A DNA stretch of 64,000 nt from DAIOEK01 sp036746315 (GCA_036746315.1 DAIOEK010000006.1:1-64000); one strand, 5' to 3'. Counted from the first letter of the stretch, positions 25,613-35,237 are shown. The notes: generated by a model not told the origin, from the letters alone. A program made the numbers and translations.

Positions 25613-27827
25613 AAAGTTTCGTCCTGCGCAGCAGGCTATTCTGCAATACCAGGGCGGCTGGATGGGTATATCGGCAGTACCGGGCAGCGGCAAAACCTTT
25701 ACCCTGTCTGCCCTGGCAGCCGAGATCATCCGGCGCGGCGGGCTGGAAAGCGACCAGGAAGTGCTGGTGGTAACGCTGGTCAACTCAGCGGTGGATAACT
25801 TTTCACGGCGGGTGGCGACCTTTCTGAAGGATGTAACCATTCTGCCGGGTATGAGCTATCGCGTTCGTACGTTGCACGGTCTGGCGCACGATATCATCCG
25901 CCAACGGCCGGCAATGGTGGGGCTGGCCAGCGACTTTGCCATTTTGGATGAACACGCCGCAGACCAGATTCTGACCCAGGCGGTACAGACGTGGATTGCG
26001 ATGAACGCAAATGAACTGCCATCATTGATCGATGGCGGCGAGGAAAACCCCAAATTTGCCTACATTTGCAAAAACCAGTTGCCGAATGTGCTCAAGGAAA
26101 CGGCCCTGGCTTTTATCCGCACCGCCAAAGACAGGCAGATCTCTCCTGAACAGCTTGCCCGGTTATGTGAACAGCATCCCGGCGGGATGAGCCTGGCAAG
26201 GCTGGGAGTGGATATCTATTTCAGCTACCAGCGTGCCCTGCAATATCGTAACGGGCTGGATTTCGACGACCTGATCCGCTTTGCGCTGACCATGCTGCAG
26301 GAGGATCCGCTGCTGGTGGAGCGTCTGCGGCATCAGTTCCCCTATATTCTGGAAGATGAGGCACAGGATTCCAGCCGGCTGCAGGAGGAGATTCTGCGCC
26401 TGTTGGCAGGCAGGGATGGCAACTGGGTGCGCGTTGGCGACCCCAATCAGGCGATTTTCGAAACTTTTACCACGGCATCTCCAATGTATTTGCGGAATTT
26501 CATCCGCGAACAGGGGGTGGTCTCCCGACCGCTGCCTGCCAGTGGACGTTCTGCACGCAAGATCATCCGTTTGGCAAATTATCTGATCGATTGGACGATG
26601 AACGAGCATCCCAACCCGGAGGTGCACTCCGCGCTGGCGAAGCCGTATATCGAACCGGTGGCGGCAGACGATGCTTCACCCAATCCACCGGATGAGACCG
26701 CCGGCATCATCACCGTCACCCAGGTGTATCCGCCGGATTCCGAATTGGACAAGGTCGCCCGTTCGGTAAAGGGCTGGCTGGATACGCATGCGGATGAAAC
26801 GGTCGCCATCCTGTCGCAAAATAACCGCCATATGGAATCCATGGCGGCGGTGCTCGAAGTGGCAGGTGTACCCTATGTGGAATTGCTGCGCAGCACCTCC
26901 ACCACGCGCCAGACCGCCAGCCAGATCGCCCAGGTGCTTCGCTACCTGGCGGATCCGGTCAACGCAAAGCTGTGCCAGGACTGCTACAAGACCTGGAAAT
27001 CGCTCACCGGCGGCGTGGAAGCGGATGCCGGGATCGTGAAGCGCGGATTGGCGGTTCTCAAAAAGCAGACCGATCTTTTTACCTTCTTTCACCCGCCGGG
27101 CATGGACGCATTGGATAACCTGGCGGATGATGCGCAGCGGGATGCCCCGGCGCTGGACGACTTGCGGGAGTTTCGTCTGCAAATCCGCAAATGGCTGGAA
27201 GCCACCCTGCTGCCTGTGGATCAGACCATCCTGACCATTGCACAGGATCTGTTCAGCGACCCGGCCGATCTTGCCCTGGCGCATAAACTGGCTTCCTATC
27301 TGAACCAGATGTCCCGTTTGCACCCTGAATGGCGCCTGCCGGAATATGTGCTGGAACTGGCGACGTTTGCCGGTTATGCCCGCAAACTGCCCGGCTTTTC
27401 CCGGGAAGATGAAGGGTTCGATCCCGATCAGTACAGGGGCAAGGTGGTGCTGGCAACGCTGCATAAAGCCAAGGGATTGGAATGGGACAAGGTTTATCTG
27501 ACATCGGTGAACAACTTTGATTTCCCCTCCGGGGCAGCAACGGATGAATTCCTTTCCGAAAAGTGGTTCATCCGTAACCGGTGGAACCTGACCGCCGAAG
27601 CTCTGGCAGAACTGGATGCGTTGCTGGGTGGCGGGCAGCTTCCGCGTGGAGAAGCGACCCTGATCGACCGCAACAAGCTGATCGGGGAAAGGCTGCGCCT
27701 GCTCTACGTGGGCATTACCCGCGCCCGGCGGGAGTTGGTGATCACCTGCAACAGTGGATTGCGCAACCAGGCAAAAGCAGCCGTGGCGCTGACCGCTCTG
27801 GATGATCATTTACGGGGGCAATCATAA
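25605..27827 (+). CDS. UvrD/AddA-like superfamily 1 helicase, active motifs
   Basis: 740 residues with a full helicase motif set: Walker A (SAVPGSGKTFTLSALA), Walker B (ILEDEAQDSSRLQ), motif III (VRVGDPNQAIFETF), motif IV-like ASGRSARKI, motif V (VVLATLHKAKGLEWDKVYL) and motif VI (RLRLLYVGITRARRELVITC). Unlike AddA or RecB it has no C-terminal nuclease domain. The next gene supplies one separately. The start at 25605 is preferred because AGGGGGA is properly spaced from it. It is likely the motor subunit of a split AddAB-like complex. It could alternatively be a free-standing repair helicase, but the overlap with the preceding gene argues for a stable partner. Confidence 0.85.
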   Translation: MPEKFRPAQQAILQYQGGWMGISAVPGSGKTFTLSALAAEIIRRGGLESDQEVLVVTLVNSAVDNFSRRVATFLKDVTILPGMSYRVRTLHGLAHDIIRQRPAMVGLASDFAILDEHAADQILTQAVQTWIAMNANELPSLIDGGEENPKFAYICKNQLPNVLKETALAFIRTAKDRQISPEQLARLCEQHPGGMSLARLGVDIYFSYQRALQYRNGLDFDDLIRFALTMLQEDPLLVERLRHQFPYILEDEAQDSSRLQEEILRLLAGRDGNWVRVGDPNQAIFETFTTASPMYLRNFIREQGVVSRPLPASGRSARKIIRLANYLIDWTMNEHPNPEVHSALAKPYIEPVAADDASPNPPDETAGIITVTQVYPPDSELDKVARSVKGWLDTHADETVAILSQNNRHMESMAAVLEVAGVPYVELLRSTSTTRQTASQIAQVLRYLADPVNAKLCQDCYKTWKSLTGGVEADAGIVKRGLAVLKKQTDLFTFFHPPGMDALDNLADDAQRDAPALDDLREFRLQIRKWLEATLLPVDQTILTIAQDLFSDPADLALAHKLASYLNQMSRLHPEWRLPEYVLELATFAGYARKLPGFSREDEGFDPDQYRGKVVLATLHKAKGLEWDKVYLTSVNNFDFPSGAATDEFLSEKWFIRNRWNLTAEALAELDALLGGGQLPRGEATLIDRNKLIGERLRLLYVGITRARRELVITCNSGLRNQAKAAVALTALDDHLRGQS

Positions 27828-27839
27828 TGGTGAGGCAAC

Positions 27840-28673
27840 ATGGAGATTAGAGATTTCACCTTCAGCCAGAATGCCCTGCAGGATTTTTACGACTGCCGGT
27901 GGAGATTCAAGCTGCGTTATATTGATCACCTTGCCTGGCCGGCTGCCGAGACGGATGACCAACTCCTCTTCGAAGCGCACCAACAACAGGGGAACGATCT
28001 GCACCGCCTCATCCAGCAGATGATGGCGGGCGTTCCCGAGGAAATATTGCGCCAGGCAGTTGCCGACCCCCAGGTGCAGATATGGTGGGATGCCTTCCGC
28101 GCTGGCCGGGACGTGCTGGCGCCGGTCTTCGATGACCGGTCGGGTATCATCCGTCTGGCGGAGCACACCCTGATGGGGCGTCTGGAAGATTACCGCCTGG
28201 TTGCCAAATTTGACCTGCTGGTGATTTATCCCCGTGAGAAGCTATGGATCTTCGACTGGAAGACCACCCGCAAGCCGCCCCGCCAGAACAGGCTGGCTGT
28301 GAAGATGCAAACCGTGCTTTACCCGTTGGTTGCGCTTCAGGCAGGATCGCAATGGAACGGCGGTAAAGCCTGGCAGCCCGAACAGATCGAAATGGTCTAC
28401 TGGATGTCTGCCGACCCGATCAACCCGATCCATTTTCCCTACCATGCCAGTCAATACCAGGCGGATCGGGAGCAGGTCGCAGGGCTGATTACTGAGATCG
28501 TGCGTTTACCCGAGGATGGATTTACAAAAACGCCGGATCTTTCACACTGCCGGTTTTGCCCCTACCGTTCTTATTGCGACCGTGGAGTAACGCCCGGACC
28601 GCTGACCGAGATGGATGATACGGAAGATGATATTCTCTCCGGGCTGGCAGATATTGTCCCGATTGAGGAGTAG
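27840..28673 (+). CDS. PD-(D/E)XK nuclease with AddB/Cas4-type iron-sulfur cysteines
   Basis: 277 residues. The RecB-family core is complete: GNDLHRLI with H55, D125 in VAKFDLLVIY, and D139-W-K141 in WIFDWKTTRKP, the (D/E)xK catalytic pair, followed by the QTVLYPLVAL helix. Four cysteines (C19, then C237, C240 and C246 as C-x2-C-x5-C) match the 4Fe-4S staple of AddB and Cas4. It should cut single-stranded DNA with polarity set by its helicase partner. GAGG before the ATG and a 12-base gap from the helicase place it in the operon. There are no CRISPR repeats or cas1/cas2 in the window, so a Cas4 role is unlikely. Confidence 0.85.
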   Translation: MEIRDFTFSQNALQDFYDCRWRFKLRYIDHLAWPAAETDDQLLFEAHQQQGNDLHRLIQQMMAGVPEEILRQAVADPQVQIWWDAFRAGRDVLAPVFDDRSGIIRLAEHTLMGRLEDYRLVAKFDLLVIYPREKLWIFDWKTTRKPPRQNRLAVKMQTVLYPLVALQAGSQWNGGKAWQPEQIEMVYWMSADPINPIHFPYHASQYQADREQVAGLITEIVRLPEDGFTKTPDLSHCRFCPYRSYCDRGVTPGPLTEMDDTEDDILSGLADIVPIEE

Positions 28674-31037
28674 ATGAAAACCCTTGATGAATTTCCCCGT
28701 TTTCGCTGGATACCTGCCGTCGAGGTTAAAATCGACCCGGCGGTACTCGCCGCCTGCGGGGGAAGCACCTTTCTTGCCGGCATCCTCACCCGGCGCGGAT
28801 TCACCGATCCCGCACAGATCCGCGGATTTCTGAACCCCGATGCTTATGAACCTTCCCTGCCGGGGGAACTGCCCGGGATGGCGGACGCAGTGGCGCGTCT
28901 GCTGCAGGCGGTAGAACACAGCGAGCGCGTTCTGGTCTGGGGTGATTTCGATGTGGACGGGCAGACTTCCACCACCATTCTGGTGACGGCATTCCAGACG
29001 GTCGGGTTGGATGTTGCCTACCACATTCCACTGCGCGAAAGTGAAGGACACGGCATTCACATTCCCACCCTGGAACAGCTGCTGGAAGGGATCAACCTGG
29101 TGGTGACCTGCGATACCGGCATCAGCGCCAATGCTGCGGTGGATTACATCCGTTCGCGCGGCGCGGATGTGATCATCACCGACCACCACGAACTGCCGAA
29201 AATTTTGCCCGCCGGGACCATTGCGATGGTCAACCCGCATTTTTTGCCGGAGGATCATCCCCTGGCAACGCTGCCCGGCTGCGGGGTGGCTTACAAGCTG
29301 GCGCAGGCGCTTTTCGCTGCCGCCCAACTGCGCCGGGATGACAGCGACCTGTTGGACCTGACCGCATTGGGGCTGGTGGCGGATGTGGCGGAATTGCGCG
29401 GCGATGCGCGTTACCTGCTGCAAAGAGGACTCAAAGTGCTGCAAAGCAATCGCCGGTTGGGTCTGGCCAAACTTTATGAACTGATCGAATTGAATCCGCA
29501 GGTCATTAACGAAGCGGATATCAGCTTTCAACTGGCTCCGCGCTTGAATGCGGTGGGCAGGCTGGCGGATGCCAACACCAGTGTGGATCTGTTCACCACG
29601 CAGGATCAGGCACGGGCAGCTTTTCTGGCGCAGGATATGGAAGGGTTGAATGCCCAGCGCAAGCTGCTCACCTCACAGGTGCTGCAGGCAGCCTTGCACC
29701 AGATCGAGCAGAACCCTGCCTGGCTAAACGACCCCGTTTTGGTGCTGATCCACCCCGACTGGGTGGGGGGCGTACTGGGGATCGTGGCTTCACACCTGGT
29801 CAACCGCTTCAACCGTCCGGTCATTTTGCTGCGCGTCAACTCCGGGGGAGTCGCCGCCGGGTCGGCGCGCTCCATTCCGGGCGTTAATATCACCCGGGCA
29901 ATCCAGACGCACGCCGGCATCCTGCTCAGTTCCGGTGGACACCCCATGGCGGCGGGGCTTTCCCTGCCGGCGGAACTGGTGCCGGAATTCCGTCAGATGC
30001 TGGCGCACACCATCCGCGCGATGGTAACGGAGGCGACACTCGAAGAGGCTGTGCTGGAGATCGACGGCAGCCTGTCTGTGGCGATGGCGGCGGATTTTGC
30101 CCTGCACCCGGATAACGAGATTGCCGCGCTGGACCAACTGGCGCCCTTCGGTCAGGGAAACCCGGCGCCGGTGTTCGTGATGGAGCGCGTCTGCGTGCAG
30201 GATTCGCTGTTGATCGGCAAGACCCGCGAGCACTGGCTGCTGAACGTGGCGGATGCCGTCGGAGCACAGGCAAAGGTGTTCTGGTGGCAGGCTGCCGACC
30301 AATCACCCCCGGAAGGCTGGTTCGACCTGGCGGTCACCGCGCGGATCACCGACTGGCGCGGGGAGAAGCAATTGCAGCTGGAGTGGATGGATGCCCTGCC
30401 GCTGCCCGATACCGTCCAGGCGGAATTGCCGGTGATCAACATCCAGTACCTGGATTACCGGCAGGAGCACGACCCTTTCACGATCCTGGAGGGGCTGCAA
30501 GCCAGCCGCAACATGCAGGTCTGGTCGGAGGGGGTAAGCCGCGACCAATCCCAGGGAGACCCGCGGATGGAACTCACCCCGGCGGACGACCTGGTCATCT
30601 GGACTGCGCCGCCCGGCGGCGTCGAGATCCAGGAGGTGATCGACCGGGTCAAGCCCCGGCGGGTCTTCCTGTTCTGCGTCGATCCGGGGCTGGATTCAGC
30701 ACGCCCGTTCACCCAGCGGCTGTTCGCCCTGCTACGCGGAAAGACTTTTTGCCAATCCCAACCGGTATCCCTGGAGAAACTGGCGGCTGCCACGGCGCAA
30801 AAATCCGAGACGGTGGTTGTCGGGCTGAAATACCTGGAAGCTGCCGGATTTCTGTGCATCGAGAAGCTGGCGGAAGGCAGTCTCACCTACTCGGTGGCGG
30901 AAAAACCGACGGCTACGCTGCGTGTCAGGGAATTTGAGCAGATGCTGGTGCGCATGCTGAAGGAAACTGCCGCCTTCCGCGACGACCTGGCGCATGCTTC
31001 GCTGGATAGATGGAAGGCGGATTACCCGCTGAAATAA
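28674..31037 (+). CDS. recJ: RecJ single-strand DNA exonuclease, long form
   Basis: 787 residues. 5'-3' ssDNA exonuclease of the DHH family that works in recombinational repair. Motif I is VWGDFDVDGQTS (D91, D93, D95), the DHH motif is IITDHHELP, the metal-binding VVTCDTGIS lies between them, and the DHHA1 domain has SSGGHPMAAGLSLP. An OB-type segment follows and the C-terminal 200 residues form an extension like that of long Firmicutes RecJ proteins. The start codon follows the nuclease stop directly, and GAGGAG inside the nuclease end is its ribosome-binding site, so the two are tightly coupled. Its place after a helicase-nuclease set suggests joint DNA-end processing. Confidence 0.93.
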   Translation: MKTLDEFPRFRWIPAVEVKIDPAVLAACGGSTFLAGILTRRGFTDPAQIRGFLNPDAYEPSLPGELPGMADAVARLLQAVEHSERVLVWGDFDVDGQTSTTILVTAFQTVGLDVAYHIPLRESEGHGIHIPTLEQLLEGINLVVTCDTGISANAAVDYIRSRGADVIITDHHELPKILPAGTIAMVNPHFLPEDHPLATLPGCGVAYKLAQALFAAAQLRRDDSDLLDLTALGLVADVAELRGDARYLLQRGLKVLQSNRRLGLAKLYELIELNPQVINEADISFQLAPRLNAVGRLADANTSVDLFTTQDQARAAFLAQDMEGLNAQRKLLTSQVLQAALHQIEQNPAWLNDPVLVLIHPDWVGGVLGIVASHLVNRFNRPVILLRVNSGGVAAGSARSIPGVNITRAIQTHAGILLSSGGHPMAAGLSLPAELVPEFRQMLAHTIRAMVTEATLEEAVLEIDGSLSVAMAADFALHPDNEIAALDQLAPFGQGNPAPVFVMERVCVQDSLLIGKTREHWLLNVADAVGAQAKVFWWQAADQSPPEGWFDLAVTARITDWRGEKQLQLEWMDALPLPDTVQAELPVINIQYLDYRQEHDPFTILEGLQASRNMQVWSEGVSRDQSQGDPRMELTPADDLVIWTAPPGGVEIQEVIDRVKPRRVFLFCVDPGLDSARPFTQRLFALLRGKTFCQSQPVSLEKLAAATAQKSETVVVGLKYLEAAGFLCIEKLAEGSLTYSVAEKPTATLRVREFEQMLVRMLKETAAFRDDLAHASLDRWKADYPLK

Positions 31038-31142
31038 GGGATTTGTTCCAGAAAAACGGCATATTCAGGAACAAAAAGAAACAATTCCATTGCCGGATAT
31101 GATTTATTCAAATTATACAAAATGGCGGGCGGCAATGAAACC

Positions 31143-31156
31143 TGTCACAAGTGACA
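31143..31156. promoter_or_regulatory. 14-bp palindrome upstream of the pheST leader
   Basis: TGTCAC-AA-GTGACA is a perfect palindrome about 105 bases before the pheST -10 box. It could be an operator, but no second copy was noticed in the window and no regulator is assigned. The rest of 31038-31260 shows a weak 8-bp hairpin (about 31044-31076) and nothing else. Confidence 0.3.
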
Positions 31157-31261
31157 AGATTTTGCCCCTGTTTTTCCCTGAGCATGGGGGGATGATCTCC
31201 AGGAAACTCCAAAACAGCCCGCAGGACACAACATCACTGCTTTTTTCTAATGACTTGCTGT

Positions 31262-31267
31262 TATAAT
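31262..31267 (+). promoter_or_regulatory. -10 box of the pheST operon
   Basis: A perfect TATAAT lies just upstream of the T-box leader; the -35 region is T-rich without a good TTGACA. Transcription would start near 31274. Confidence 0.55.
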
Positions 31268-31289
31268 GGGGGATAATTCTAATCAATAT

Positions 31290-31556
31290 CAGCGATGACA
31301 GAGGAAAGTAGCCTTCCGCAGGCTGTCAGGGAGATGGGATCGCAGACTGAAAATCCCATTCATGCAGCGGGTTGCGAAGTTCCCTCCCGAGCTGTCTGGG
31401 TGAAAAAGGCAAAGTAGTCCAGACCGGAGCCCCCGCCGTTATCCCGGGGAGCCAATCGCCGCAAGGCTGTTGGTGATCGAGCGGGCATTTTTTGCCAATC
31501 CGGGTGGTACCGCGGGTCTTCGTTCCCGTCCCAGGTCAGGGATGGGTTTTGTTTTT
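31290..31556 (+). promoter_or_regulatory. T-box riboswitch (tRNA-Phe sensing) with terminator
   Basis: The leader shows the stem I signature GATGACAGAGGAAAGTAG at about 31294-31311 and the T-box GGGTGGTACCGCGGG at 31502-31516. The UGGU in it pairs with ACCA, the 3' end of a tRNA with discriminator A, as in tRNA-Phe. A candidate specifier UUC stands at 31380-31382 in the context GCGAAG-UUC. The terminator is an 8-bp stem (31525-31532 with 31539-31546, one G-U pair) followed by TTTTGTTTTT (31547-31556). Uncharged tRNA-Phe should favour the antiterminator and switch on pheST. The exact stem I folding was not resolved. Confidence 0.9.
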
Positions 31557-31622
31557 AATAGGATGGCGACACAAGATTGCCGGCGTACATTTGATTGCCG
31601 GGGTAATGGTCAAGGAGGAAGT

Positions 31623-32690
31623 ATGGAAATACTGAAAGAATTGGAGAAGATCAGGGAAGACGGCTTGAATGCCCTGGCTGCGGCGGGTGATTCCGCTGCG
31701 CTGGAAGCCTGGCGGATTGTCTGGCTGGGTAGAAACGCGCCGGTGATGGGCATCTTTACCCGCATGGGGCAACTCTCCAAAGAAGAGCGTCCGCTGGTGG
31801 GGCAGGCAGCCAATGCGGTCAAGGTAGCGTTGGAGGAAGCCTACAATGTCCGTCTGGAGGAAGCCAAATCGGCAGAGCTGCAAAAGTCGCTGCAATCGGA
31901 ACGGCTGGATGTGACCCTTCCCGGACGCAAGCCGATCCGCGGCAGACTGCACCCCGCCACCGTGAACCTGCGCCGGATTCTGGCGGTGCTGGCGGATATG
32001 GGCTTTCAGGTGTATACCTCGCGGGATGTGGAGACGGATGAGTACAACTTCCAACTGCTGAACATTCCGCCGCATCACCCCGCCCGTGAAATGCAGGATA
32101 CCTTTTACATCGATTCTCCGCAGGAGGATGGTAGCTATTCGCTGGTGATGCGCACCCATACCTCGCCGGGACAGATCCGCGCCATGCGTGAATTCTCGGC
32201 GGGCAACCCGCAAAATCCGCCGCCCATCCGCATTGCCCTGCCGGGGATGTGCTATCGCTACGAACAGATCACAACCCGCTCTGAGGTGCAGTTCAACCAG
32301 GTGGAAGGTCTGGTGGTGGGAGAGGGCATCACCTTTGGCGATTTCAAATTCACCCTGCTGGAGTTTGCCCGCCGCATGTTCGGGCAGAACAGCGCGGTGC
32401 GCTTCCGCTCCGATCACTTCCCCTTTACCGAACCATCGGCGGAAATGGATGTGGAATGCTTCATCTGCGGCGGCAAAGGCTGCCCGGTGTGTAAAAAATC
32501 CGGCTGGCTCGAGGTGATGGGCGCCGGCATGGTGCACCCCACCGTACTGTCGAATGGCGGGTATGACCCCGCGCGCTATTCCGGTTTTGCCTTTGGCATG
32601 GGACCGGAACGGCAGTTGATGCTGCGGCACAAGATCAACGATATTCGCTATTTCTGGGGAAACGACATCCGTTTCCTGCAGCAGTTCTAG
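31623..32690 (+). CDS. pheS: Phenylalanyl-tRNA synthetase alpha subunit
   Basis: 355 residues. Catalytic subunit of the alpha2-beta2 synthetase that charges tRNA-Phe. An N-terminal coiled-coil region (EILKELEKIREDGLNAL) leads to class II motifs: HPAREMQDTFYI (motif 2 region), RTHTSPGQIRAM, and the motif 3 stretch GFAFGMGPERQLMLRH. FRSDHFPFTEPSAEMDV and a CxxCxxxxCxxC segment (CFICGGKGCPVC) are usual for bacterial PheS. The ATG at 31623 follows AAGGAGGAAG; a longer reading from an upstream GTG would run through the T-box terminator and is rejected. Controlled by the T-box leader; pheT follows after 9 bases. Confidence 0.97.
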   Translation: MEILKELEKIREDGLNALAAAGDSAALEAWRIVWLGRNAPVMGIFTRMGQLSKEERPLVGQAANAVKVALEEAYNVRLEEAKSAELQKSLQSERLDVTLPGRKPIRGRLHPATVNLRRILAVLADMGFQVYTSRDVETDEYNFQLLNIPPHHPAREMQDTFYIDSPQEDGSYSLVMRTHTSPGQIRAMREFSAGNPQNPPPIRIALPGMCYRYEQITTRSEVQFNQVEGLVVGEGITFGDFKFTLLEFARRMFGQNSAVRFRSDHFPFTEPSAEMDVECFICGGKGCPVCKKSGWLEVMGAGMVHPTVLSNGGYDPARYSGFAFGMGPERQLMLRHKINDIRYFWGNDIRFLQQF

Positions 32691-32699
32691 GAGGCAGGC

Positions 32700-35231
32700 A
32701 TGAAGGTTCCCGTATCCTGGTTGAAAGATTTTGTCGATTTGAGCGGTCTGGATGTGACCGATATTGCCTACAAGTTAACCATGTCCGGCATGGAGGTGGA
32801 GGACATCCGCTATGCGGGTCTGCCGCTGCCCGCCCATGAAGGACACGGCTTCAAAGTGAGCGGTCTGGCATGGGACCCCGAAAAGATCGTGGTTGCCGAG
32901 ATCACCCAGGTCAACCCGCACCCCAATGCCGACCGGCTGACGCTGTGCGACCTGTATGACGGCAAAGAGCAGCACGTGGTGCTGACCGGTGCGCCCAACC
33001 TCTTCCCCTACAAGGGCATTGGCAGGCTGGAAAAACCGATCAAGGTGGCTTACGCCAAGGAAGGCGCGGTGATCTACGACGGTCACGCCGACGGATTGGT
33101 GCTGGCTACGCTCAAGCGGACGAAGATCCGCGGGGTGGAATCCTATTCGATGGTCTGCTCGGAAAAGGAGCTGGGCATCAGCGACGAGCATGAGGGCGTG
33201 ATCTTCCTGGATGACGATGCCACAGCCGGCACCCCGCTGGTGGATTACATGGGTGACGCCGTGCTCGAGGTCAAGATCAACCCCAACATGGCGCGCAACA
33301 CCAGCATGCTGGGCATCGCCCGCGAACTGGCGGCGCTCACCGGTCGTTCCTTGAAAAAACCGGTTTACACGCTGGAGACCAGCGGTGAAACGATCGAAGG
33401 AAAAGTCAGGATCGAGATCGGCAAGCCGGAGTTGAATCCACGCTTCACTCTGGGGCTGATCCGCAATGTGGAGATCAAGCCCAGCCCCTACTGGGTGCAG
33501 CGCCGGCTGCGTCTGGTGGGCACCCGCGCCATCAGCAACATCGTGGATGCAACCAACTACACCATGTTCGAGATCGGCGAACCGCTGCATGCCTTCGATT
33601 ATGCCGTGCTGCAAAAGCGCGCCGCGGGCAAGCCGGTGGTCATCTCCACCCGCACCGCAAAACAAGGCGAAAAACTGACCACGCTGGATGGCGTGGAACG
33701 GACGCTGAGCGAAGCGAACGTGCTGGTATGCGACGATGCCGGCGCCCTCTCACTGGCGGGCGTGATGGGCGGCGCGGAGAGTGAAGTGAGCGACGGCACG
33801 CAGGACATTCTGCTCGAGGCGGCGGCCTGGAACTTCATCAATATCCGCCGCACCGCCACGCAGCAAGCCCTGCCCTCCGAGGCTTCTTACCGCTTCTCCC
33901 GCGGTGTGCACCCCGGGCTGGCTATCGAGGGCTTGAAGCGCTGCCTGTATTGGATGGCGCAGTGGAGCGGCGGACAGATCGCGCCGGGCATTGTAGACAA
34001 CTACCCGCTGCCGCCCCGCGACGCGGTGGTGCATGTGACCGAAAGGGATATCCAGCGCGCCCTGGGGATCGAGATCCCGCTGGCGAAGGTGAAGGAATTG
34101 CTGGAGCGGCTGGAATTTTCCGGCGAGATCAAAGATGAAGTATTGACGGTCAAGACGCCCGCCATCCGCATGGATATTGGCGAAGGGCTGGTGGGGATTG
34201 CCGATGTGATGGAGGAAATTGCCCGGCTGTACGGGTATGAGAACATCCCCGAAAGCCGTATGGCTGACCCGTTGCCGCCGCAGCGCGGCAACCCGACCCT
34301 GGAAGCGGAGGATTTCGTGCGTGACAGCATGGTATCGCTGGGCATGCAGGAAGTGATCACCCACCGCATGACCTCACCCGAACTGGAGCAGCGCCTGCTG
34401 CCGCAGGGCATGCCGGGGACGGCGGAGAAGGATTACATCCGCCTGGCGAATCCGATCGCGCCGGAAAAACGGGTTTTGCGCCGAAGCCTGCTGGCGTCGG
34501 TGCTGCACGTGCTGGCGAACAACCAGCGGCTGGCGGAATCGCTCTTTTTGTTCGAAATTGGCTCGATCTTTCTGCCCTCCGGCGAACTCCTGCCGCTCGA
34601 ACCGCACCGGCTGGCAATTGCCATGCTGGGGCTGCGCGACCCATCCGCCTGGGATCGGAAACAGGGGGAGCGGGTCGACTTCTATGACCTGAAGGGGATG
34701 ATCGAGGCGTTGATGAGTGCCCTGCAAATCCCCGTTTCTTTTGCCGCGGCATCCGTGCCCACCTACCACCCGGGAAAATGCGCCGAGGTGAAATCCGGCG
34801 AAACGGTGCTGGGCGTATTCGGAGAGCTGCATCCGCAGGTGCAGGCAAACTATGAGCTGGCATCTCCGGTGATGGCAGCGGAACTGGACCTGGAAGCCAT
34901 GCTGGAACTGGCCGCCATGCGCCGGTTCGCCGTGACGCCGGTGAGCGAGTTCCCGCCGATTCTGGAGGATATTGCCGTGGTGGTGGATGAAGCCCTGCCG
35001 GCGGACAAGGTGGAAGGTTTGATCCGCCAGACCGGCGGCAAGCTGGTGGTGAACGTGCAGCTGTTCGATATCTTCCGCGGCAAGCAGCTGGGTGAAGGCA
35101 AGAAATCCCTGGCATACAGTCTGACGTACCAGGCGGCCGACCGGACGCTGACGGACAAGGATGCCACCCAGATCCGGCAGAAGATCATCCGCCGGCTGGA
35201 GCAGGAGTTGGGCGCCAAACTGCGGTCGTAA
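32700..35231 (+). CDS. pheT: Phenylalanyl-tRNA synthetase beta subunit
   Basis: 843 residues, usual length. Carries tRNA binding and editing of Tyr-tRNA-Phe. Visible are the B1 start (MKVPVSWLKDFVDLSG), the EMAP-like OB domain (VNPHPNADRLTLCDLYDG), the B3/B4 editing region (GVMGGAESEVSDGT, SEASYRFSRGVHPG), the B5 domain (LVGIADVMEEIARLYGYENIP) and the C-terminal anticodon-binding FDX-ACB domain (FPPILEDIAVVVDEALPADK). TAGGAGGCAGGC gives the ribosome-binding site. It is the last gene of the T-box operon and is followed by a strong terminator. Confidence 0.97.
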   Translation: MKVPVSWLKDFVDLSGLDVTDIAYKLTMSGMEVEDIRYAGLPLPAHEGHGFKVSGLAWDPEKIVVAEITQVNPHPNADRLTLCDLYDGKEQHVVLTGAPNLFPYKGIGRLEKPIKVAYAKEGAVIYDGHADGLVLATLKRTKIRGVESYSMVCSEKELGISDEHEGVIFLDDDATAGTPLVDYMGDAVLEVKINPNMARNTSMLGIARELAALTGRSLKKPVYTLETSGETIEGKVRIEIGKPELNPRFTLGLIRNVEIKPSPYWVQRRLRLVGTRAISNIVDATNYTMFEIGEPLHAFDYAVLQKRAAGKPVVISTRTAKQGEKLTTLDGVERTLSEANVLVCDDAGALSLAGVMGGAESEVSDGTQDILLEAAAWNFINIRRTATQQALPSEASYRFSRGVHPGLAIEGLKRCLYWMAQWSGGQIAPGIVDNYPLPPRDAVVHVTERDIQRALGIEIPLAKVKELLERLEFSGEIKDEVLTVKTPAIRMDIGEGLVGIADVMEEIARLYGYENIPESRMADPLPPQRGNPTLEAEDFVRDSMVSLGMQEVITHRMTSPELEQRLLPQGMPGTAEKDYIRLANPIAPEKRVLRRSLLASVLHVLANNQRLAESLFLFEIGSIFLPSGELLPLEPHRLAIAMLGLRDPSAWDRKQGERVDFYDLKGMIEALMSALQIPVSFAAASVPTYHPGKCAEVKSGETVLGVFGELHPQVQANYELASPVMAAELDLEAMLELAAMRRFAVTPVSEFPPILEDIAVVVDEALPADKVEGLIRQTGGKLVVNVQLFDIFRGKQLGEGKKSLAYSLTYQAADRTLTDKDATQIRQKIIRRLEQELGAKLRS

Positions 35232-35237
35232 AACAAT

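Noticed and set aside
26676..27809. A 377-residue leftward open frame opposite the second helicase
   Set aside because: It mirrors the helicase codons and contains no recognisable domain, start signal or operon context.
27840..28673. Cas4 of a CRISPR-Cas system
   Set aside because: No repeats, cas1 or cas2 occur in the window; the gene is fused by spacing to helicase genes, which fits an AddB-type nuclease.
31470..31622. An N-terminal extension of pheS from an upstream GTG
   Set aside because: It would be translated from T-box and terminator sequence; AAGGAGGAAG before ATG 31623 and the family length both fix the shorter start.
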